From contig JAEDMB010000031.1 of NCBI GenBank assembly GCA_016303235.1, positions 1 through 16,791 of the forward strand: a stretch of DNA of 16,791 nt. The letters are read 5' to 3'. Numbering within the stretch: the first letter of the stretch is position 1; the number at the start of each line of letters is the position of its first letter. The notes beneath the pieces were generated by a model that was given only the letters and a program-made list of their open reading frames with translations, did no database searches and was not told the DNA's origin. The position numbers were made by a program, and so were the translations under genes. The DNA comes from Oscillospiraceae bacterium (GTDB lineage: Bacteria; Bacillota; Clostridia; Oscillospirales; Ruminococcaceae). Shown piece after piece: positions 1-6,740 of this stretch.

Positions 1-23
1 ATAAGCTTATTGAGTTTTTTCAT
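1..23 (-). CDS. Start of an off-window gene (first 7 codons only)
   Basis: An ATG on the minus strand at 23-21 follows a strong SD (TAAGGAGGAG, about 5 bases upstream). The visible codons read MKKLNKL before the left edge. A short lysine-rich start like this is common in signal peptides and lipoproteins, but it is too short to identify. The gene lies after the kinase terminator at 114-138, so it probably has its own promoter in 24-113. A weak candidate there is GTGAAA, an 18-base spacer, then TATAAA on the minus strand. Confidence 0.6.
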
Positions 24-107
24 AGTAACTCCTCCTTAGAATAAATTTTATATCCGGGATTTTCTTACCCTTTCACTATGTATACGAATCAGTCTTTATT
101 TTTACTT

Positions 108-138
108 CCAAAAAAGGGCGAATGTTTCATTCGCCCTT
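108..138 (-). terminator. Rho-independent terminator overlapping the kinase stop codon
   Basis: An 11-bp perfect stem (AAGGGCGAATG at 114-124 with its complement at 128-138) closes a 3-base loop. On the minus strand it is followed by a run of five T. The kinase stop codon (127-129) lies in the loop and first stem base, so the last sense codons (Pro-Lys-Gly-Glu) form one arm of the hairpin. Confidence 0.85.
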
Positions 139-1590
139 AGGAAGATTTTTAATTGTAAACCAGAATACAGAACCTTTTCCGATAGTGCTGTTGACACCGT
201 AATCATAGCCGTGCAGTTTCAGAATAGCTTTTACTATTGAAAGTCCGAGACCTGTTCCGACTACTTCACGCTTATGGTTTTCGGAGCGGTAATATTTATC
301 AAAAATAAGCTTGATTTTATCTTCTTCGATGCCGTCGCCTGTATCACGGACTTCAATTCTTACACCGTCATCGAGATTTACCTGCCTTACATATACCTGC
401 TTGTCAGCACCGGTATAATTTATTGCATTGTTTATAAGATTATATATTACCTGTTCAATCTTAACGGAATCACAGCAGACAATGCGTTCTTCATCAGGGG
501 TAAAATGTATATTGTAGCCCATTTTTTCGGATACACCCTTGAAACGGTCAATAATTCCGTGCATTTTCTCGCTTATGCCGAATTCTGTACAGTGCAGTGT
601 CTGCTTACCGCTTTCAAGCTTTGAAAGGTCAAGCATATCATTGACGAGCATAGTCAGGCGGTCAGTTTCATCTATAATTATTTCAAGGTGTTCCTTACGC
701 TTTTTAGGATTGTCGCCCGAAAGGTCACGAATCATTTCCGCATAAGCCTTAAGCATTGTAAGGGGTGTGCGTAGGTCGTGGGAAACATTTGCAATAAGGT
801 CACGCTGAAGTGTATCGACTTTTGAAATCTGCTGACCGGCATATGTAAGAGTATCGGCAAGCTCCTGCGATTCCAGATAACCATTTCCCTCAAATTTAAC
901 ATCATACTTTCCGTTAGCGAGTTTTTTGGCTGATTTTGTAATTTTGACTATCGGAGATGCTATATTTTCAGATACATAAATTGATATTGCAAAAGCAATC
1001 GCTATAAGTATAAACGTTATAATCATAAGCTGACGCTTTATAATAGATACCGTTGAAGATACCGGCTCTATGGGAGTATTAAGAAAAAGATACCCGTAAA
1101 TATTTTCACCGTCTGAAAGGATTTTTCCGTATATAAAGCTTTTCTGACTGCTTCGGGGACTTTTTCCCATATAGAGAATTTCGCCTTCCTTGCTTTTTTT
1201 GAGTTTTGAAAGCATTGTTGAAAGAGTGCCGTCCTTGCTGTGAATAAGGCAGTCGCCGAAAGCTTTCTCCGAATGGAGAGAACGTCCGTACTTGTCAATA
1301 ATTTCTATGCACATATCATTTTTCATTGAGCTTTGATTCAGAAGTTTTTCATATGTCGAATCGTCTATGCTGTCATTCAGACAGCTTTCGGCAAGAAATT
1401 CCCCTTCAGTGATAACATCTCTGATTTTCATATTCTCATAGAAATTTTCAAGAAATATAATCTGAAAAAACCATAGCAGAACGAAAACTATTATAGTATA
1501 TATTACAAAATATATCCATATTTTTAATCTTAAAGGTATTCTTCCGAATTTTTTTCTTATATCTGAAAAGAGAATATTAATTCGCTTCAA
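127..1590 (-). CDS. Membrane sensor histidine kinase (HAMP, HisKA, HATPase)
   Basis: This 487-aa protein autophosphorylates on a histidine and passes the phosphate to its partner regulator, encoded just upstream. Transmembrane segments at about 24-46 and 187-207 flank an extracytoplasmic sensor region of about 140 residues that I do not recognise. A HAMP linker (about 208-260) follows, then the HisKA box NVSHDLRTP with H271, the N box NLINNAINYT (384-393), the G1 box DTGDGI (416-421) and the G2 box GTGLGLS (445-451). All kinase motifs are intact. The start is TTG at 1590, overlapping the regulator's end by 14 bases; the next Met (residue 54) would remove the first membrane segment. The SD is weak, so translation is probably coupled to the regulator. 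The signal sensed is unknown. Confidence 0.95.
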   Translation of the reverse strand: MKRINILFSDIRKKFGRIPLRLKIWIYFVIYTIIVFVLLWFFQIIFLENFYENMKIRDVITEGEFLAESCLNDSIDDSTYEKLLNQSSMKNDMCIEIIDKYGRSLHSEKAFGDCLIHSKDGTLSTMLSKLKKSKEGEILYMGKSPRSSQKSFIYGKILSDGENIYGYLFLNTPIEPVSSTVSIIKRQLMIITFILIAIAFAISIYVSENIASPIVKITKSAKKLANGKYDVKFEGNGYLESQELADTLTYAGQQISKVDTLQRDLIANVSHDLRTPLTMLKAYAEMIRDLSGDNPKKRKEHLEIIIDETDRLTMLVNDMLDLSKLESGKQTLHCTEFGISEKMHGIIDRFKGVSEKMGYNIHFTPDEERIVCCDSVKIEQVIYNLINNAINYTGADKQVYVRQVNLDDGVRIEVRDTGDGIEEDKIKLIFDKYYRSENHKREVVGTGLGLSIVKAILKLHGYDYGVNSTIGKGSVFWFTIKNLPKGE

Positions 1591-2257
1591 ATTTATATCC
1601 CATTCCTCTCAAAGTAACGATAAATTTGCGGTATTCTCCGAGACTGTTGCGGAGCATTTTAATATGTGTATCAACAGTGCGGTCATCGCCGAAAAAGTCA
1701 TAGCCCCATACTTCTTCAAGGAGCTTGTCACGTGTAAGGGCAATATTCTTGTTGCGTACAAGATAGAAAAGCAAATCGTATTCTTTGGGAGTCATAGATG
1801 CCCTGACACCGTTTACATATACTTCTCTGCCGGACATATCTATTTCAAGTCCCTCAAAAACGTATCTGTCCGAATTTTTTGAACCTGACGGAGAAGATGT
1901 ATTTCTTTTTATAACGGCTTTAACCCTTGCCATAAGTTCCTTAGGAGAAAAGGGCTTTACAACATAATCATCAACGCCTATTTCAAAACCAAAAAGCTTG
2001 TCATATTCCTCACCTCTTGCGGACAGCATAATAACAGGAACCTGCTTGTATTTATGTATTTCCTTTACAGCGGAATATCCGTCAAGCCTTGGCATCATAA
2101 CGTCCATAATAATAATATCGAAATCCTTTTCCTTAGCAATGCTTACAGCCTCCATACCGTTTTCGGCTTCTTCAACTTCATAGCCTTCAAATTCGGCATA
2201 TTCTCTTACAACCTTTCTGATATTTATTTCATCATCAACTATTAAAATTCTGCTCAT
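1577..2257 (-). CDS. OmpR/PhoB-family response regulator
   Basis: This 226-aa DNA-binding response regulator is the cognate partner of the kinase encoded directly downstream. The receiver domain (about 1-118) has the acidic pair D8/D9, phosphoacceptor D52 in IIIMDVMMP, S79 and K101 before PF. A winged-helix domain of the OmpR type occupies about 130-226 (TPKEYDLL, then VDTHIKMLRNSL and RGMGYKF). The ATG has a very strong SD (AAAAGGAGG, about 7 bases away). A minus-strand TATAAT lies just upstream at 2281-2286 without a good -35 box, which would fit activator-dependent or autoregulated transcription. The target genes cannot be told from this window; the divergent gene at 2436 is the nearest candidate. 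Confidence 0.96.
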   Translation of the reverse strand: MSRILIVDDEINIRKVVREYAEFEGYEVEEAENGMEAVSIAKEKDFDIIIMDVMMPRLDGYSAVKEIHKYKQVPVIMLSARGEEYDKLFGFEIGVDDYVVKPFSPKELMARVKAVIKRNTSSPSGSKNSDRYVFEGLEIDMSGREVYVNGVRASMTPKEYDLLFYLVRNKNIALTRDKLLEEVWGYDFFGDDRTVDTHIKMLRNSLGEYRKFIVTLRGMGYKFEAN

Positions 2258-2280
2258 AAAAAAACCTCCTTTTTTGAAAT

Positions 2281-2286
2281 ATTATA
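2281..2286 (-). promoter_or_regulatory. -10 box for the two-component operon
   Basis: On the minus strand this reads TATAAT and lies 24 bases upstream of the regulator's ATG. No convincing -35 hexamer is found at 16-18 bases, so this is either a weak or an activator-dependent promoter. Transcription from it would give a very short leader that contains the SD. Confidence 0.5.
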
Positions 2287-2372
2287 CACCCCGAAAGTGT
2301 TAGTTATGTGAAAATTATCCGTAATTTTTGATTTTATTTTATGAAATATTCTTCTGAAATTTACAATAAGCA

Positions 2373-2401
2373 TTGACTTTTAAGTATTGATTTGATATAA
2401 T
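2373..2401 (+). promoter_or_regulatory. Sigma-A-type promoter of the phosphodiesterase-pfk operon
   Basis: TTGACT (2373-2378), a 17-base spacer and TATAAT (2396-2401) make a near-consensus housekeeping promoter. The predicted start, near 2408, leaves a leader of under 30 bases that carries the SD GGAGGG. The -10 box sits inside an 18-bp perfect palindrome. Confidence 0.85.
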
Positions 2402-2409
2402 TATATCAA
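2392..2409. repeat. Perfect 18-bp palindrome over the -10 box
   Basis: TTGATATAATTATATCAA is identical to its reverse complement and spans the whole -10 element and the predicted transcription start. A protein bound here would block RNA polymerase, so it is a candidate operator. No matching regulator is identified. High AT content makes chance palindromes more likely, although nine matched pairs with no gap is long. Confidence 0.6.
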
Positions 2410-2435
2410 TATAAAATTTACATGGAGGGTTCGGG

Positions 2436-4676
2436 GTGAAACGTAAACAAATTATGATATCGGCATCTATAATTATGGTTGCCACCCTTATTGTACTGGT
2501 CTATGCGTGGTTACACCCTTACGAGGCTACTGTAATAATATCTGTATATATAATAACAGTAATTCTTATGCTTTTGCTTTCCGGAATATCAAATTCTATT
2601 TACAAGAAAAATAATCCCACTATTGATATTATGGAATTTTCAGATATAACAGAAAGACTTAATACTGAAATAATACTATGGACAAATGACTGTTCAGCCG
2701 TATTTATGAATAAAAAGCTCCGTGAGGAACTTGGAATCGAATCGCTGGATTTTGACAATCAGGCTATGATTAAAAAGGTCTTTGATATAAATGATACCGA
2801 AAATGAAACTATAAACCGTCTTGTCAACGGTGAACTCGGCGAAAGCCATATAACTGACAAGGACAATAATGAAATTTATATAGTATGGAGTACGTCTCTG
2901 ATTAAAAAGGCGAAAAATATATGTCTTTATATGAGTACAGGCTTTAACTTCACAGAACTGAAAAAAACTCAGAAAGAACTTGAAAAATTCAATCAGAGAT
3001 ACAACCTTTCTATGGAACTTTCAGAAATAGGTTTTATACTGAGCCGTAAGGATAAATCCTTTCAGATTTCAGAAGAATTTAAACGTATGCTCGGATATGA
3101 AAAAAGTACCATATCATTCGGCGAACTTAAAATGCTTATTCACCCGAATGACCGCAACGCATATGCATCATATATATCCGCAAACTATGGTTCTGAAAAC
3201 TGTACGGGAGAAATTACAAATCTTGAGCTTCAGATACTTTCAGCAGACAATACATACCGTTGGTATTCAATGAGACTTAAAACAATCGCCGATGAAAATG
3301 ATGGCTCTCCTATAATAGGCGGTGCTATTATCGATATAACCTCCGAACGCAAAAAGGATATTATGATTGAACGCCTTGCCTTTATTGATGAAGTAACCGA
3401 CATTCCGAACAGAAACAAGCTTGTAAAAATCGGTCAGGAAAATTATAACTGCTGTAAGGAACTCGGTTTTTCATACTGGGTAATGGTTCTTGATATAGAC
3501 AAGTTCCATATCATAAACGATACATGCGGTTATTCAAACGGCAATAAAGTATTAAAAGCCTTTGCCACAAACTTATATAAATATATATCACTCGGCGGAT
3601 TTGTTGCAAGAATAAGCGGTGACAATTTCGCTATGATTATAAAGGACTACGGAGATGATGAACTCCCTAAAAAAACTGCGGAACAGATTCAGGTTGATTT
3701 TCATAAGCTTGCTGTAAATGAATTTTCACTTCAGTCGCTTTCCTGTTCGGCAGGATATTCAAGAATGCCGGCTGACGGTGCAAATTTTACGGAAGTTCTT
3801 GAACATGCAGAATTTGCACTGAAATCCAGTGACGGCTCAAGAAACAGTATCTGTGCATACGAAAGCCATATGCACGATGAAATTATTGACAATTCTGAGC
3901 TTGAAAAATCTCTCGCCGATGCAATCGATAATAATGAGCTTAAATTATTTTATCAGCCTAAAATCGATTTGCAGACCGGTGCTATAATGGGAGTTGAGGC
4001 TCTTATAAGGTGGATTAAGCCTGACGGGACTATGATTTCACCGAATATATTCGTGCCTGTGGCGGAAAAATCCCACCTTATAGGCAAAATAAGCGAATTT
4101 GTACTCAAAGAGGGTTGCCGTCAGAATGTTATGTGGCAGAAACTCGGATACCCTGAAATAGTTATGTCAATAAATTTTACTTCTGATGACTTCTATCAGA
4201 AAAATCTCAAGGAGCATATTTTTGAGGCTCTTGTAACTTCCGGACTTGATGCAAAATGGCTTGAAGTTGAACTGACTGAAAGACTTGCACTGTGTGATGT
4301 TGACTATGCCGTATCGCAGATGAACCAAATCCGTGAGCTTGGAGTCAAGCTTGCTATGGACGACTTCGGAACGGGTTATTCTTCACTCAGCTATATACAG
4401 ATTCTTCCGATAACTCTGCTTAAGCTTGACCGTTCATTTATAGTTGACATCGAAACTGACCCCATTGCCTTTGAAATCGTCAATGCTGTAATAAGAATTG
4501 CAAAATCCAAAAAAATCGAAACTATTGCAGAGGGCATTGAAAATCCGAATCAGGCAAAAATTTTAAGGGAACTCGGCTGTAATTTCGGACAGGGCTATCT
4601 TTACGGAAAGCCTATGCCTCCGGAACAGCTTGAAGAATTTTTTAAAAAAAATGCTGAAGAAAGAAAGGTGTATTAA
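2436..4676 (+). CDS. Membrane-anchored c-di-GMP phosphodiesterase (PAS, degenerate GGDEF, EAL)
   Basis: This 746-aa protein probably hydrolyses cyclic di-GMP. Two transmembrane helices (about 7-25 and 33-50) anchor it with a very short outer loop. A PAS-like region (about 65-175), a short coiled linker and a second PAS/PAC region (about 185-305) follow. The GGDEF domain (about 310-475) has SGDNF at 394-398 in place of GGDEF and no RxxD inhibitory site, so it is probably not a cyclase. The EAL domain (about 490-735) keeps the residues expected for metal binding and catalysis: Q507, E521 (EAL), N580, E612, D642/D643, K663, E699 and Q719. The start is GTG, with SD GGAGGG six bases upstream. It is the first gene of a four-gene run, with only 2 bases between its stop and the next ATG. 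Phosphodiesterase activity is inferred from the motifs. Confidence 0.93.
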   Translation: MKRKQIMISASIIMVATLIVLVYAWLHPYEATVIISVYIITVILMLLLSGISNSIYKKNNPTIDIMEFSDITERLNTEIILWTNDCSAVFMNKKLREELGIESLDFDNQAMIKKVFDINDTENETINRLVNGELGESHITDKDNNEIYIVWSTSLIKKAKNICLYMSTGFNFTELKKTQKELEKFNQRYNLSMELSEIGFILSRKDKSFQISEEFKRMLGYEKSTISFGELKMLIHPNDRNAYASYISANYGSENCTGEITNLELQILSADNTYRWYSMRLKTIADENDGSPIIGGAIIDITSERKKDIMIERLAFIDEVTDIPNRNKLVKIGQENYNCCKELGFSYWVMVLDIDKFHIINDTCGYSNGNKVLKAFATNLYKYISLGGFVARISGDNFAMIIKDYGDDELPKKTAEQIQVDFHKLAVNEFSLQSLSCSAGYSRMPADGANFTEVLEHAEFALKSSDGSRNSICAYESHMHDEIIDNSELEKSLADAIDNNELKLFYQPKIDLQTGAIMGVEALIRWIKPDGTMISPNIFVPVAEKSHLIGKISEFVLKEGCRQNVMWQKLGYPEIVMSINFTSDDFYQKNLKEHIFEALVTSGLDAKWLEVELTERLALCDVDYAVSQMNQIRELGVKLAMDDFGTGYSSLSYIQILPITLLKLDRSFIVDIETDPIAFEIVNAVIRIAKSKKIETIAEGIENPNQAKILRELGCNFGQGYLYGKPMPPEQLEEFFKKNAEERKVY

Positions 4677-4678
4677 CT

Positions 4679-5317
4679 ATGACTAACGTTAAAAGGTATT
4701 CACTGGGCGAGGAAATATTCAATTCCGTATCGCACGGCATTGGTGCATTGCTGTCTGTTGCAGGGTGCGTTGTGCTTATAGTATTGTGTGCCGTTCACGG
4801 AGGTGCTGTGGAAGTCGTATCAGCTTCAGTATACGGTGCATCTCTCATAATACTTTATACAATGTCAACCCTCTATCACGCAATTACAAACGAAAAAGCT
4901 AAGAGAGTTTTCCGTATTCTTGACCACGACACAATATATCTCCTGATAGCAGGAACATACACTCCTATAACTCTCTGCATACTTCAGGGAGCTCTGGGCT
5001 GGGTTATATTCGGACTTATATGGGCATCTGCAATAATCGGAACTGTTCTTTCATCGGTAAATCTGGAAAAATTCAGAAAAATTTCTACTCTCTGCTATAT
5101 CGCAATGGGCTGGGGAATAATACTTGCAATAAAGCCTCTTGTTGAAAGCTGTCCGATGATTTCAATAGTATTCCTTATAGCCGGAGGACTTTGCTATTCG
5201 GGAGGCGTTTTCTTCTACATCAAGAAGAAATATAAATATTTCCATTCAATATGGCATCTTTTTGTAATAGCCGGAAGTGTTTTCCACTATTTCTCAATCG
5301 TCAATGCCATTGTTTAA
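4679..5317 (+). CDS. Hemolysin III / PAQR-family integral membrane protein
   Basis: This 212-aa protein consists almost entirely of hydrophobic helices, about seven, as expected for the YqfA/hemolysin III branch of the PAQR superfamily. The family's likely metal ligands are present: the SxxxH motif S63-H67, D82 in RILDHD, and the HxxxH motif H189-H193 near the C-terminus. The conserved AGTYTPI segment is at 91-97. The name comes from a Bacillus cereus protein reported as haemolytic, but most bacterial members have no proven function, so toxicity should not be assumed. Its ATG lies 2 bases after the upstream stop, with a weak SD (AAAGGTG) inside the upstream gene, suggesting translational coupling. 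The phosphofructokinase gene follows after 19 bases. Confidence 0.93.
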   Translation: MTNVKRYSLGEEIFNSVSHGIGALLSVAGCVVLIVLCAVHGGAVEVVSASVYGASLIILYTMSTLYHAITNEKAKRVFRILDHDTIYLLIAGTYTPITLCILQGALGWVIFGLIWASAIIGTVLSSVNLEKFRKISTLCYIAMGWGIILAIKPLVESCPMISIVFLIAGGLCYSGGVFFYIKKKYKYFHSIWHLFVIAGSVFHYFSIVNAIV

Positions 5318-5336
5318 CTAAGGAGGTTTAAAAAAA

Positions 5337-6419
5337 ATGAAAAGAAGAATCGGTATTTTAACAAGCGGTGGCGACTGTCCCGGACTTAATGCCACTATCA
5401 GAGGCGTTGCAAAAGCCTGCTTTGAACGTTTCGGAGAGGATAACGTTGAAATTGTCGGAATTTCAAACGGTTATTACGGTCTTATAAACAATCTCTGCAA
5501 GGATATGAAACCCTCTGACTTTTCGGGAATACTCACGCAGGGCGGTACAATTTTCGGCACAAAGCGTCAGCCGTTCAAGATGATGACCGTTATAGGCGAA
5601 GACAATATAGACAAAGTAAAAAATATGAAAGAGACCTATAAAAAGCAGAAACTTGACTGTCTGCTTACACTCGGCGGAAACGGTACTCATAAGACATCAA
5701 AGCTCCTTGCCGATGAAGGTCTTAACGTAATCGGACTGCCGAAAACTATCGACAACGATATATATGGAACTGATGTAACATTCGGCTTTCATACAGCAGT
5801 AGACATCGCAACAGATGCAATTGACAGACTTCACACTACCGCTGCAAGCCATTCAAGAATTATCCTCTGCGAAATTATGGGAAACAAAGCCGGCTGGCTT
5901 ACACTCAATGCAGGTGTTGCAGGCGGTGCGGATATTATTCTTATTCCGGAAATTCCATACGATATTGAAAAGGTATGCGAGGCAGTTCTCGCAAGAAGTG
6001 CGTCCGGAAAATCTTTCTCAATCCTTGCAGTAGCAGAGGGTGCTTTCGATACGGAAGAAGCTAAAATGAAGAAAAAAGAACGTGCAAAAAAACGTCTTGA
6101 AGCGGGAATGACTACTGCTACAAACAGAATTGCATCGCAGATTCAGAGCAATACAGGCATTGAAGCAAGAGTATGCGTTCCGGGACATATGCTCCGTGGA
6201 GGAAGTCCGAGTGCATATGACAGAATACTTGCCACAAAATTCGGCGTTCACGCTGCAAAGCTCATAGCAGAAGAAAAATACGGCAGAACCGTTGCACAGA
6301 TAGGTTCAAAGATTACTTCAAACAAGCTCGATGATATTGCCGGAAAGACAAAATTCGTCAGCCCCGATGACCAGCTTGTACTTATTGCAAGAGACCTCGG
6401 TGTATCATTCGGAGACTGA
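5337..6419 (+). CDS. pfkA: 6-phosphofructokinase (phosphoryl donor uncertain)
   Basis: This enzyme phosphorylates fructose 6-phosphate to fructose 1,6-bisphosphate in glycolysis. It is 360 aa, longer than the roughly 320 aa of short ATP enzymes. Family motifs are GGDCPGLN (11-18), GGNGT (113-117), PKTIDND (135-141, with the catalytic aspartate), MGNKAGW (181-187) and the substrate-binding HMLRGGSP (284-291). A lysine-rich insert lies at about 238-256. The donor signature is mixed: Gly at the second position after the GG pair (GGNG) is typical of ATP enzymes, while Lys in PKTIDND is typical of pyrophosphate enzymes and of some ATP enzymes such as those of trypanosomes. ATP is my favoured donor but this is not certain. 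The ATG has a strong SD (AAGGAGG), so the gene may be translated more strongly than its upstream neighbours. Confidence 0.95.
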   Translation: MKRRIGILTSGGDCPGLNATIRGVAKACFERFGEDNVEIVGISNGYYGLINNLCKDMKPSDFSGILTQGGTIFGTKRQPFKMMTVIGEDNIDKVKNMKETYKKQKLDCLLTLGGNGTHKTSKLLADEGLNVIGLPKTIDNDIYGTDVTFGFHTAVDIATDAIDRLHTTAASHSRIILCEIMGNKAGWLTLNAGVAGGADIILIPEIPYDIEKVCEAVLARSASGKSFSILAVAEGAFDTEEAKMKKKERAKKRLEAGMTTATNRIASQIQSNTGIEARVCVPGHMLRGGSPSAYDRILATKFGVHAAKLIAEEKYGRTVAQIGSKITSNKLDDIAGKTKFVSPDDQLVLIARDLGVSFGD

Positions 6420-6436
6420 ATTAAAAGGAGATTTTT

Positions 6437-6694
6437 ATGACAGAAGAAAAAGATTTCAGAGATATTGATATGATGGGAATACTTCCCGATGATTCTGATG
6501 ACGAATCCGATGACGGATTCAGCATAACTGGCAGACTCGGAGATGTTGATGATGATATTGCCGAAGTTCTTAAAACAGACTATGCAAAAATTCTTCAGAA
6601 TAACATACTCACACAGGATAATGAAATTATGCAGGTTTCAGACAGATTTTCCGGACTTGAAGATATTTCCGGAGAAAATCCCTATGAGGAATAA
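6437..6694 (+). CDS. Small, highly acidic protein of unknown function
   Basis: This 85-aa protein is not recognised. It has 26 acidic and 6 basic residues (net about -20), concentrated in an Asp-rich stretch at 18-26 and again at 36-40. There is no membrane segment, cysteine or signal peptide. The central part (about 41-60) could form a helix; the ends look disordered. The ATG is preceded by SD AAAGGAGA at a normal distance, 17 bases after the phosphofructokinase stop, and the gene ends just before the operon terminator, so it is probably real and co-transcribed with pfkA. It could be a small regulatory or accessory partner of an operon product, but nothing in the sequence proves that. Confidence 0.75.
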   Translation: MTEEKDFRDIDMMGILPDDSDDESDDGFSITGRLGDVDDDIAEVLKTDYAKILQNNILTQDNEIMQVSDRFSGLEDISGENPYEE

Positions 6695-6706
6695 TTTAAA
6701 AGAAAA

Positions 6707-6740
6707 AGGCGGACTTTTTTTTCAAGTCCGCCTGATTTTT
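6707..6740. terminator. Bidirectional Rho-independent terminator
   Basis: A 10-bp perfect stem (AGGCGGACTT at 6707-6716, complement at 6724-6733) with a 7-base loop is followed by a T-rich run on the plus strand (GATTTTTAATTTTT) and on the minus strand (TTTTTCTTTT). It ends both the phosphofructokinase operon and the convergent prs gene, whose stop lies at 6739-6741. Confidence 0.9.

Noticed and set aside
2402..2435. c-di-GMP riboswitch in front of the phosphodiesterase gene
   Set aside because: The predicted leader is under 30 bases, too short for a riboswitch, and no GEMM-like core was seen.
4679..5317. Reading the hemolysin III gene as a toxin
   Set aside because: The family is widespread in harmless bacteria and is best described as a PAQR-type membrane protein; no virulence context is present.
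5337..6419. Firm call of a pyrophosphate-dependent phosphofructokinase
   Set aside because: Lys in PKTIDND alone does not decide the donor; the glycine in GGNGT points to ATP, so the donor is left open.
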